A DNA stretch of 7,311 bases, taken from positions 7,314 through 14,624 of the forward strand of contig KL569477.1 in NCBI GenBank assembly GCA_000715685.1. The letters run 5' to 3'. Shown one piece after another: positions 1 to 5,740 of this stretch. A model generated the notes under the pieces. That model saw nothing but the letters and a program-made list of their open reading frames with translations, had not been told where the DNA came from and made no database searches. Both the position numbers and the translations under genes were made by a program. This stretch comes from Streptomyces lilacinus. GTDB lineage: Bacteria > Actinomycetota > Actinomycetes > Streptomycetales > Streptomycetaceae. The stretch's first letter is position 1, and each line of letters begins with the position of its first letter.

Positions 1-887
1 AGCAGCCGGCTGCCCAGCCGCCGGCCGCCCAGCCCCAGGCCGTCGCGCCCCAGGTCACCCAGCCGCCGGCCGCTCCTCAGCCCCAAGCAGCTCGGCCTCA
101 AGCAGCTCAGCCCCCGGCACAGCTGCCCCTGGCGCACCAGCCCCAGGCCCCTCAGCCCACCGCCCCGCCCGCCGCGCCTCGGGCAGGCTCGGCCCGCAGC
201 CCGCTCGTGTGGGTGGCCATCGGCCTGGTGGCCTTCCTCGTCGGCGGTGCCGCCATGGCCGGCGTGATGCTGCTGCGCGACGGCAATGGCGACGGCGCCG
301 ACAAGAACGCGAAGGCCGACGCCAAGGCCAACGCACCCGCATCCTCCGCCTCCCCGGCCGCCCCCGGCCCGGCCGCCCCCGACTCCCCGTCCCCCGCCGC
401 GTCCGGCTCCGCCGCCACGCCCCCCGCCGGGCAGCCGCCCAAGGGCTACATGCGGATGACGTCCCCCGAGGGCTTCTCCCTCGCCGTCCCCGAGGTGTGG
501 CACCGCGAGAACAAGGGCAGCGGCCAGATCGACTACGCCGGCTCCACCGGCCCCGGCCACCTGCGCATCGGCATCGTCCCGAGCGGGGGCACCGCGTCGT
601 ACGACCACTTCCTCGAGATGGAGAAGGTCGTCTCCCGCCAAGAGGGCTACCAGCGGCTCCAGATGACACGGAACACCTTCCGCGGCCGCCCCGGCGCGCT
701 GTGGGAATGGACGTGGAAGGAGAAGAACGGCGAGGTCATGCACGCGCTGAACCAGGCGTACGTGGACGAGGCCGGCACCGAGTACGCGATCATGTTCGCG
801 GAACGCGAGCGCCTCTACCCGGACGCCCGGAATGTCTTCGACACGGCACTGACCTTCTGGTGGGTCGGCCCGTACGACTTCGACTGA
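1..887 (+). CDS. C-terminal part of a membrane-anchored sensor protein, probably a Ser/Thr kinase-type tail (5' end missing)
   Basis: The frame is open from the first complete codon (position 3) to a TGA at 885-887, so the start lies outside the window; 294 residues are visible. Residues 1-66 are a Pro/Gln/Ala-rich low-complexity linker. Residues about 68-91 form one hydrophobic helix (begins LVWVAIGLVAFLVGG) followed by Arg. Residues 95-146 are an Ala/Pro/Ser linker. Residues about 148-294 form a compact domain with SPEGFSLAVPEVW, a GHLRIGIVP strand, YDHFLEMEK and GRPGALWEWTW. This order (disordered cytoplasmic linker, one helix, exported domain) and these motifs resemble the extracellular tails of streptomycete Ser/Thr protein kinases, as recalled from family knowledge. 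No kinase domain is in the window, so the kinase assignment is inference; another membrane protein sharing this tail is possible. A GC-rich hairpin lies about 90 bases after the stop. Confidence 0.8.
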   Translation, partial: QPAAQPPAAQPQAVAPQVTQPPAAPQPQAARPQAAQPPAQLPLAHQPQAPQPTAPPAAPRAGSARSPLVWVAIGLVAFLVGGAAMAGVMLLRDGNGDGADKNAKADAKANAPASSASPAAPGPAAPDSPSPAASGSAATPPAGQPPKGYMRMTSPEGFSLAVPEVWHRENKGSGQIDYAGSTGPGHLRIGIVPSGGTASYDHFLEMEKVVSRQEGYQRLQMTRNTFRGRPGALWEWTWKEKNGEVMHALNQAYVDEAGTEYAIMFAERERLYPDARNVFDTALTFWWVGPYDFD

Positions 888-892
888 CGAGG

Positions 893-953
893 CAGTACGC
901 GGCCAGTACCCGGCCAGTACGTGTCCAGTACGTGTTCCAGTACGCGTCCGTAC
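893..953. repeat. Short tandem array of CAGTAC units at 11-bp pitch
   Basis: CAGTAC occurs at 893, 904, 915, 926 and 938, giving steps of 11, 11, 11 and 12 bases; a degenerate CCGTAC follows at 948. Each unit contains the GTAC palindrome, and the bases between units are also similar (mostly CGGC or GTGTC types). The array starts six bases after the stop codon of the upstream gene and lies 110 bases or more before the next start. A pitch near one helical turn puts all copies on the same DNA face, as in a multi-copy protein-binding site, but simple slippage expansion would look similar. No known regulator box was recognised. Confidence 0.7.
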
Positions 954-973
954 GCAGATGTGGGCCGGACGGA

Positions 974-1010
974 GCGGCGGTGGGGAGGACCGAGGAACGC
1001 CCGCCGCCGC
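974..1010 (+). terminator. GC-rich hairpin after the sensor-like gene
   Basis: Bases 974-984 (GCGGCGGTGGG) pair with 1000-1010 (CCCGCCGCCGC) in an 11-bp stem with one G-T pair and a 15-base loop. There is no T-run afterwards, which is usual in streptomycete terminators. It lies between the stop of the upstream gene and the flavoprotein start at 1063, so it could be the terminator of the first or an attenuator of the second. Confidence 0.45.
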
Positions 1011-1024
1011 CCGGCTCATAGACT
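994..1024 (+). promoter_or_regulatory. Possible promoter of the reductase gene
   Basis: TAGACT at 1019-1024 fits the streptomycete housekeeping -10 pattern TAGRNT. No good TTGACN -35 is present at the right distance; GGAAC at 994-998 resembles an ECF-type -35 but overlaps the hairpin loop. Placed about 40 bases before the GTG start. This is a weak call from short motifs only. Confidence 0.25.
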
Positions 1025-1062
1025 CGGCGCAGACCAGTCCCTCGCCGAACGGGAGAGCCGCC

Positions 1063-2346
1063 GTGACCGAGTCCCCTACCGAACACAGCGCTGATGTGAT
1101 CGTCGTCGGCGCGGGCCCGGCCGGTTCGACCACCGCGTACTACCTGGCCAAGGCCGGCCTCGACGTCCTCCTCCTGGAGAAGACGGCCTTCCCGCGCGAG
1201 AAGGTGTGCGGCGACGGCCTCACCCCGCGGGCGACCAAGCAGCTCGTGTCGATGGGCATCGACATCTCCGAGGAGGCTGGCTGGCTGCGCAACAAGGGCC
1301 TGCGCATCATCGGCGGCGGCGTCCGCCTCGAGCTCGACTGGCCGGAGCTGGCGTCCTTCCCGGACTACGGCCTCGTTCGCAAGCGCGACGACTTCGACGA
1401 GCAGCTGGCCCGGCAGGCGGTCAAGGCCGGCGCCCGGCTGTACGAGCGCTGCAACGTCGGCGCGCCGATCATCGACGACCGCACGGGCCGGATCACCGGC
1501 GTCGAGGCGAAGCTGGGCGAGGAGAAGACCCCGGTCACCTTCCACGCCCCCCTCGTGGTCGCCGCCGACGGCAACTCCAGCCGCCTCTCCCTGGCGATGG
1601 GCCTGCACCGCCGCGAGGACCGCCCGATGGGCGTGGCCGTCCGCACGTACTTCACCTCCCCGCGCCACGACGACGACTACCTCGAGTCCTGGCTGGAGCT
1701 GTGGGACCGGCGCGGCCCCCAGGACCGGCTGCTGCCGGGCTACGGCTGGATCTTCGGCATGGGCGACGGCACCAGCAACGTCGGCCTCGGCGTCCTCAAC
1801 ACCTCCGACTCCTTCAAGGAGCTCGACTGGCGCGAGGTGCTCAAGGCGTGGTGCGCCTCGATGCCGGAGGACTGGGGCTACACCCCCGAGAACATGACCG
1901 GCCCCATCCGCGGCGCCGCGCTGCCCATGGCCTTCAACCGCCAGCCGCACTACACGCGCGGCCTGCTGCTGGTGGGCGACGCGGGTGGCCTGGTCAACCC
2001 CTTCAACGGCGAGGGCATCGCGTACGCGATGGAGTCGGGGCAGCTCGTGGCGGACGTCATCGTCCAGGCACACGCCCGCTCCTCGTACGCCCAGCGCGAG
2101 CTGGCCCTCCAGCGCTACCCCAAGGTCCTCAAGGACACCTACGGCGGCTACTACACGCTGGGCCGCGCCTTCGTGAAGCTCATCGGCAACCCGAAGGTCA
2201 TGAAGCTGGCGACCGAGCGGGGTTTGACGCACCCGCTGCTGATGAAGTTCACGCTGAAGATGCTGGCGAACCTGACGGACCCGACGGGCGGCGACGCCAT
2301 GGACCGGATCATCAACGGGCTGAGCAAGGTGGCGCCGCGCTCGTAA
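1063..2346 (+). CDS. Geranylgeranyl reductase family FAD-dependent oxidoreductase (menaquinone reductase-like)
   Basis: A 427-residue flavoprotein of the p-hydroxybenzoate-hydroxylase fold. Visible motifs: the dinucleotide-binding GAGPAG at residues 16-21 with the strand ending in LLLEK at 36-40; CGDGLTP at 49-55, typical of geranylgeranyl reductases; the DG motif at 169-170; and GDAGGLVNPFNGEGI at 305-319, which contacts the FAD. Family members hydrogenate isoprenoid double bonds. In actinobacteria the relatives of mycobacterial MenJ saturate an isoprene unit of the menaquinone tail, which suits the partly saturated menaquinones of streptomycetes; the exact substrate here is inferred. The GTG at 1063 is preferred because GGGAGAG (1051-1057) lies five bases upstream and family homology begins right after it (DVIVVGAG). 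A longer in-frame start at 958 has no such site and adds low-complexity residues. Length fits the family. The enzyme is soluble or membrane-associated, with no signal peptide. Confidence 0.9.
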   Translation: MTESPTEHSADVIVVGAGPAGSTTAYYLAKAGLDVLLLEKTAFPREKVCGDGLTPRATKQLVSMGIDISEEAGWLRNKGLRIIGGGVRLELDWPELASFPDYGLVRKRDDFDEQLARQAVKAGARLYERCNVGAPIIDDRTGRITGVEAKLGEEKTPVTFHAPLVVAADGNSSRLSLAMGLHRREDRPMGVAVRTYFTSPRHDDDYLESWLELWDRRGPQDRLLPGYGWIFGMGDGTSNVGLGVLNTSDSFKELDWREVLKAWCASMPEDWGYTPENMTGPIRGAALPMAFNRQPHYTRGLLLVGDAGGLVNPFNGEGIAYAMESGQLVADVIVQAHARSSYAQRELALQRYPKVLKDTYGGYYTLGRAFVKLIGNPKVMKLATERGLTHPLLMKFTLKMLANLTDPTGGDAMDRIINGLSKVAPRS

Positions 2347-2383
2347 GAGGTAGGCGGCCGCAGCCGTAAACCGACTGGAGTGG

Positions 2384-2503
2384 TTCATCCTTTCGTGTGG
2401 CATTCGCGCCGTTTCGGTGTGTCGGCTTTGCGGAAGTTTACGAGGGAGAGTCCGGCTCCGCTTGGGGCCGGAAGGTCCTTCTCGTGAAGGGAACGTGCTC
2501 GTC
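2384..2503 (+). promoter_or_regulatory. Leader and promoter region of the first repeat protein, duplicated at 3451-3571
   Basis: This segment aligns with 3451-3571. The first 54 bases align without gaps at 44 of 54 identities (2384-2437 against 3451-3504), and the rest remains alignable with small gaps to the start codon. It contains TTTCG-type motifs at 2391, 2402 (ATTCG) and 2412, about one helical turn apart; a 9-bp hairpin (2451-2459 with 2464-2472, loop GCTT); and a second small hairpin, CCTTC 2477-2481 with GAAGG 2486-2490, whose 3' arm is the ribosome binding site GAAGGGA (2486-2492). No clear -10 or -35 was recognised. Conservation of non-coding bases between the two copies suggests shared control. 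Confidence 0.6.
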
Positions 2504-2962
2504 GTGGACGACATGAGGAGACACTTCGCCCCGCACTTCGCCCCCACCACGTCAACGCGCCGCCGCGCCGGCCGACTTGCGGCCGTCGCGGCGCTCGTCG
2601 CCCTCCCGGCGGCCCTGCTGGCCGCGCCCGTGCACGCCGCCTCGCCCGCCGGGTCCCACTCCTCGGCGGCGACGGCGCTCTGCACGGTCAACGGCGTCTT
2701 CCAGGCCGGCCCGGTCGTCAACGGCACGGCGGGCCCCGACCAGATCAGGTGTTCCGTCGTCGGCCTGACGGACACGGTCAACGGCCTCGGCGGCAACGAC
2801 AACATCACCGTCGTCCTCAACCGCGGCCACGTGAACGCCGGCGGCGGCAACGACCTGGTCACCGTCCTCGACAACAACGGCACCGGCGTCGTCGACGGCA
2901 GCCTCGGCATCGACACCTGCCTCGTCAACGGCGGTACGAGGGTGAACTGCGAGCTGCCGTAG
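2504..2962 (+). CDS. Small exported protein with RTX-like repeats and four framing cysteines, copy 1
   Basis: A 152-residue protein. Residues 1-45 form a signal peptide: a basic stretch (TRRRAGR, residues 18-24), a hydrophobic core and an AxA-type site ending PVHA at 45. The mature part has CTVNG at 60-64, then GTAGPDQIRC ending at C83, GLGGNDNIT at 94-102, GGGNDLVTV at 113-121 and GSLGIDTC ending at C139, then VNC at 147-149. The G-x-x-G/N-D-x-hydrophobic pattern resembles haemolysin-type (RTX) calcium-binding nonapeptides, here few and partly degenerate, so calcium binding is inferred. Cysteines are C60, C83, C139 and C149. Start choice: GTG 2504 lies 11 bases after GAAGGGA, the same place as the start of copy 3, and GTGGACG matches ATGGACG of copy 2. 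In-frame GTG 2495 and ATG 2513 are alternatives. Function unknown; likely secreted and acting outside the membrane. Confidence 0.8.
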   Translation: MDDMRRHFAPHFAPTTSTRRRAGRLAAVAALVALPAALLAAPVHAASPAGSHSSAATALCTVNGVFQAGPVVNGTAGPDQIRCSVVGLTDTVNGLGGNDNITVVLNRGHVNAGGGNDLVTVLDNNGTGVVDGSLGIDTCLVNGGTRVNCELP

Positions 2963-2991
2963 GAAGTAATCCCGTCACCCAGTACGTCCCG

Positions 2992-3022
2992 CCCGCTGCG
3001 TCGAGCGTTCTCGCGCGGCGGG
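2992..3022 (+). terminator. Strong hairpin terminator after repeat-protein copy 1
   Basis: CCCGCTGCG (2992-3000) pairs with CGCGGCGGG (3014-3022) over 9 bp with one T-G pair. After a single bulged T, CGAG (3002-3005) pairs with CTCG (3010-3013) around the loop CGTT. The result is a nearly continuous 13-bp stem starting 30 bases after the stop, followed by a weakly T-rich stretch (3023-3036). It should end most transcription from copy 1 before copy 2. Confidence 0.65.
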
Positions 3023-3058
3023 TGGTCATGTTCTTTGATCAAGGGATCGGGGGCCCTC

Positions 3059-3442
3059 ATGGACGGACTGATCGCCGCGGCCGCGGCACTGCTCACCCTG
3101 CCCGCCGCCGTTCTGGCGGCACCGGCCGAGGCCGCGGACACGCCCGCCCGGCCGGGCCCGTCCTCGGCGGCGGTCCTCTGCACTGTCAACGGCGTCTTCC
3201 GGACCGGCCCCGTTGTCGTCGGCACCGAGCGCGCCGACGAGATCAGGTGCTCCACCGTCGGCCCCGGGGGCAGGGTCGACGGGCGTGGAGGGGACGACGA
3301 CATCACGGTCGAGGTCCTCGGCCACGGCGTCGTGGACGGCGGCCCGGGCTCCGATACGTGCCGAGCCGGGACGGAGGAGGGCGGCCTCGCCGTCCGGTGC
3401 GAGGACGTTGGGGCCGTCGTGCCGTTGCCGCACGCCCATTGA
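3059..3442 (+). CDS. Small exported protein with RTX-like repeats and four framing cysteines, copy 2
   Basis: A 127-residue paralogue of the gene before it; the stretch around LCTVNGVF, GTERADEIRC and the following bases is clearly alignable at DNA level. Residues 1-25 are hydrophobic and end in an AxA-type site (PAEA), but this start gives no positive charge before the core (MDGLIAAAAALL), which is weak for export. Mature part: CTVNG 41-45, GTERADEIRC ending at C64, GRGGDDDIT 75-83, GGPGSDTC ending at C101, and C114, then a 13-residue tail. It has one fewer repeat than copy 1. ATG 3059 is preferred: GGGGG at 3049-3053 lies five bases upstream and the position matches the starts of the other copies. 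A TTG at 3035 would add a Lys and a better signal peptide. It lacks the duplicated leader of its neighbours. Function unknown. Confidence 0.72.
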   Translation: MDGLIAAAAALLTLPAAVLAAPAEAADTPARPGPSSAAVLCTVNGVFRTGPVVVGTERADEIRCSTVGPGGRVDGRGGDDDITVEVLGHGVVDGGPGSDTCRAGTEEGGLAVRCEDVGAVVPLPHAH

Positions 3443-3450
3443 CGGGCGAA

Positions 3451-3571
3451 TTCACCCTTTCGAGCTGCTTTCGTGTCGTTTCGGCGTGTCCGCTTTACGG
3501 AAGTAATGGGGGAGAGCCCGGCTCCATTTGAGGGCGGAACACCTCTCCTTCGTGAAGGGAGTGTGCCCGTG
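3451..3571 (+). promoter_or_regulatory. Leader and promoter region of the third repeat protein, duplicate of 2384-2503
   Basis: It starts eight bases after the stop of copy 2 and fills the gap to copy 3. TTTCG motifs at 3458, 3469 and 3479 keep the spacing of the first leader (11 and 10 bases). The stretch from GTTTCGG to CGGAAGT is almost unchanged. The first leader's 9-bp hairpin is only partly preserved here (CCGGCTCC is kept, its partner has changed). The small hairpin next to the ribosome binding site is kept: CCTT 3547-3550 with AAGG 3555-3558, overlapping GAAGGGA at 3554-3560. Confidence 0.6.
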
Positions 3572-4255
3572 GTGAAGATCGCCGCCGCGAGGACAGCGGC
3601 AGCGGCCCTCCTCCTGCTCCTCGCCCTCCCGGCCGCCCCCGCCCACGCCGCGCCCGCCTGCACGGTCAACGGCGCACCGGCCCCCGGGCCCGACATCACC
3701 GGCACCGACGGCGCCGACACGATCGTCTGCGCCGCCCTCGAGGCCGCCGACACCGTCGATGCCCGCGGCGGCGACGACACCATCTCCCTCACCGGCACCG
3801 TCGCCGGTCACGTCCTCGCCGGCGACGGCGCCGACCACATCACCCTCGAGCAGGGGGCCCGCCTCACCGAGACCGGCGACATCGACGGCCAGGCCGCCGA
3901 CGACGCCATCGACCTGCGGGGCACCGTCCTCGGCACGGTCCGCGGCGGCCAGGACCGCGACCTCATCCTCCTCTTCCGCACCGCCGACACCGGCCCCGAC
4001 AGCGTCATCCGCGGCGCCCGCGGCCCGGACGTCGTCCTCGTCGACGGCGCCGTCACCGTCCGCGGCCTCGTCGAGGGCTTCGACGACGCCGACTTCATCG
4101 ACATCAACGGCACCGTCGCCCCCACGGGCCGCATCCACGGCGACGCAGGCGACGACGTCCTCCACGTCCACGACAACCAGGGCGAGGTGGACGGGGGCGA
4201 GGGGGTGGACGAGTGTGTCGTCGACGAGGGGCCCGCGGCCGTGAACTGCCCCTGA
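3572..4255 (+). CDS. Exported protein with about eight RTX-like repeats and four framing cysteines, copy 3 (expanded)
   Basis: A 227-residue protein. Residues 1-26 are a good signal peptide: Lys2 and Arg7, a Leu/Ala core, and AHA at 24-26. The mature part opens APACTVNG (C30) and continues GTDGADTIVC (C53). A run of related units follows: GGDDTISL, GDGADHITL, AADDAIDL, GQDRDLILL, ARGPDVVLV, FDDADFIDI, GDAGDDVLHV and GGEGVDEC (C215). It ends VNCP (C226). Units recur roughly every 19-25 residues, wider than classical RTX arrays, with Asp and a hydrophobic-x-hydrophobic strand in each; this suggests a parallel beta-roll or beta-solenoid that may bind calcium. The ends match copies 1 and 2, so the size difference is repeat expansion between fixed cysteine caps. 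GTG 3572 lies 11 bases after GAAGGGA; GTG 3569 and 3563 are also in frame. The mature part is strongly acidic. Function unknown; surface or secreted structural role possible. Confidence 0.82.
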   Translation: MKIAAARTAAAALLLLLALPAAPAHAAPACTVNGAPAPGPDITGTDGADTIVCAALEAADTVDARGGDDTISLTGTVAGHVLAGDGADHITLEQGARLTETGDIDGQAADDAIDLRGTVLGTVRGGQDRDLILLFRTADTGPDSVIRGARGPDVVLVDGAVTVRGLVEGFDDADFIDINGTVAPTGRIHGDAGDDVLHVHDNQGEVDGGEGVDECVVDEGPAAVNCP

Positions 4256-4258
4256 CCT

Positions 4259-4294
4259 CTGACCGTCTGACCGTCTGACCGTTTGGCCGTTTGG
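4259..4294. repeat. Tandem 8-bp repeat CTGACCGT
   Basis: CTGACCGT occurs three times in a row at 4259-4266, 4267-4274 and 4275-4282, followed by the diverged TTGGCCGT (4283-4290) and a partial TTGG. It begins three bases after the stop of repeat-protein copy 3 and ends just before the convergent terminator hairpin. Probably a slippage array; no function assigned. Confidence 0.7.
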
Positions 4295-4297
4295 ATT

Positions 4298-4333
4298 CCG
4301 CCCGTCGCGCGAACGCCCCCGCGCGGCGGGCGG
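4298..4333. terminator. Probable bidirectional terminator between convergent genes
   Basis: CCGCCCGTCGCGCG (4298-4311) pairs with CGCGCGGCGGGCGG (4320-4333) in a 14-bp stem with one T-G pair and an 8-base loop. It lies 42 bases after the stop of the plus-strand repeat protein and six bases after the end of the minus-strand sheath gene, so it can serve both. No T-run on either side. Confidence 0.75.
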
Positions 4334-4339
4334 TCGGGA

Positions 4340-5644
4340 TCAGGCCGGGGGCTGACCGGCGGTCTGCTGGACCGTGAAGTGGATGAATTCGGCGGGGCGG
4401 ACGGGCGCGACGCCGATGTCGCATTGGACGAGGCCCTGGGCGATGGTGTCGGTGGAGTTGTTGCTCTCGTCGCAGATGACGTAGAAGGCCTCGGCAGGGG
4501 TGCTGCCGACGAGAGCTCCGCAGCGCCACTGGTCTTTGAGGAAGGCGGTGACATCGTGGCGCAGGGCGGCCCACAGGCGTTCGTCGTTGGGCTCGAAGGC
4601 GGCCCAGGTGGTGGACTGCTTGATGGAGTCTTCGATAAAGCACACGAGACGACGGACATTGAGGTATCTCCAGTCCGTGTCACCCGTGGCAAGGGTGCGT
4701 GCGCCCCACACCAGGGGGTCGCGGCCGGGGAACGAGCGCAGGCAGTTCACCCCTTGCTCGTTGAGGTGGGCCTGCTCGCTGTCGGTGACTTGTGCCGAAA
4801 ACCCCATCACGCCCTGGATCGCTTCATTGGCCGGCGCCTTGTGGACACCCCGCCGCGCGTCCGTACGCGCCCACACGCCCGCGACGTGGCCGCTCGGCGG
4901 CACCTCGCGCTGCTTCCCGTCCAGGCCCGACACCTTCACCCACGGGTAGTACACCGCCGCGAACTTCCGCTGGTCGTCCTCCAACCCCAGCTCCGGTGCC
5001 GTGGTCCTGGGAGTGCCCGAGGGGTCGTGGGGGACGTCCAGGACCGCCACCCTGTTCCTCATCTTCACGCAGTGGGCGGCGATCTTCTGGGCGCCCTCGG
5101 CGAGTTCCCCGTCCGTCGTGGCCATGGGCGCGAGGTCGGGGCAGGCGACCATCGCCACGTCCGGCACCTTCTCCAGGCCGGCCAGACCCGTCCCCGCCTC
5201 GCCGTCGCCCTCGAGGGCCGCAGCGAGTGAGGGGGCGTCGCCCAGGGGGACGATGTAGCAGGAGGCGCCGCCGTTGGCGAAGAATCCCTGCACCGCCTCC
5301 GACAGCGCGAAGCCTCGCGGGATGTCCGACCCCGGCGCGGCCGGCGCGGCGTGTCCCCCGGTGACGGCCGAGAGCGCCCCGAGGACCGCGTCCTCTCCGT
5401 GCCGGACGGCCTTGCCCAGCTCCTCGAAGAGGCTGGTGCCCTGCTCGCTCGTCGCGAAGCGGTCGGTGTACTCCTGCCAGCTCCGCACGAGTGTCGGCGG
5501 GCACGGGCCGCTGTCCCGGACGGTGTAGCCGAGGAAGGCAGGGGTCGATGTCCCCGCACCGGTGATGACGCGTGCGCCGTTGGAGACTTCTTTGACGTAC
5601 ACGCCGGGCGCGAGCGCACCGGCCTCTTCGGGCTTCTCAGGCAT
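4340..5644 (-). CDS. Phage-type contractile tail sheath protein, isolated gene
   Basis: A 434-residue protein of the tail sheath family found in contractile phages and contractile injection systems, including those of Streptomyces. The sheath polymerises around an inner tube and contracts. The N-terminus carries the hallmark LAPGVYVKEVSNG (11-23) and GAGTSTPAFLG (29-39). The C-terminal sheath domain has RRLVCFIEDSIKQSTTW (331-347), EPNDERLW (351-358), then TPAEAFYVICDE, and ends with VAPVRPAEFIHF (412-423). Both ends are intact; the middle (about 90-300) is variable, as usual. ATG 5644 is preferred: GAGGAG (5655-5660) lies ten bases upstream and known sheaths begin close to this point. An in-frame GTG at 5683 would add 13 residues. 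No tube, baseplate, spike or AAA+ ATPase gene lies next to it: downstream is a terminator and a convergent unrelated gene, upstream a flavodoxin-like gene. It may work with a distant cluster or be a remnant. Confidence 0.88.
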   Translation of the reverse strand: MPEKPEEAGALAPGVYVKEVSNGARVITGAGTSTPAFLGYTVRDSGPCPPTLVRSWQEYTDRFATSEQGTSLFEELGKAVRHGEDAVLGALSAVTGGHAAPAAPGSDIPRGFALSEAVQGFFANGGASCYIVPLGDAPSLAAALEGDGEAGTGLAGLEKVPDVAMVACPDLAPMATTDGELAEGAQKIAAHCVKMRNRVAVLDVPHDPSGTPRTTAPELGLEDDQRKFAAVYYPWVKVSGLDGKQREVPPSGHVAGVWARTDARRGVHKAPANEAIQGVMGFSAQVTDSEQAHLNEQGVNCLRSFPGRDPLVWGARTLATGDTDWRYLNVRRLVCFIEDSIKQSTTWAAFEPNDERLWAALRHDVTAFLKDQWRCGALVGSTPAEAFYVICDESNNSTDTIAQGLVQCDIGVAPVRPAEFIHFTVQQTAGQPPA

Positions 5645-5740
5645 GGGCGGGCGGCTCCTCGGCTCGGATCGTCGTATGGCCACACCACCTCTCCCCGGCG
5701 GGCCTTCCCCGCATGCGTGTGCACCCGCCCGTTCACTCCA

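Noticed and set aside
893..953. CRISPR array
   Set aside because: The units are 6 bases at 11-base pitch, far too short for CRISPR repeats and spacers, and no cas genes are present.
958..1062. N-terminal extension of the reductase from an ATG at 958
   Set aside because: The extra 35 residues run through the hairpin and possible promoter, have no ribosome binding site and precede the conserved FAD-binding start; GTG 1063 is better placed.
2384..2503. Known riboswitch (for example the c-di-AMP class) in the duplicated leader
   Set aside because: The leader is conserved and structured, but I could not match the conserved core of any riboswitch class I know, so only a generic leader is reported.
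790..3798. Minus-strand open frame of about 1000 codons opposite the reductase and repeat genes
   Set aside because: It is antisense to well-supported genes, its composition is Arg/Ala/Gly/Val-rich without any domain, and long stop-free antisense frames are expected in DNA this GC-rich.
4283..5230. Plus-strand open frame of 315 codons across the sheath gene
   Set aside because: It overlaps a clearly recognisable sheath protein on the other strand and its translation shows no family motif.
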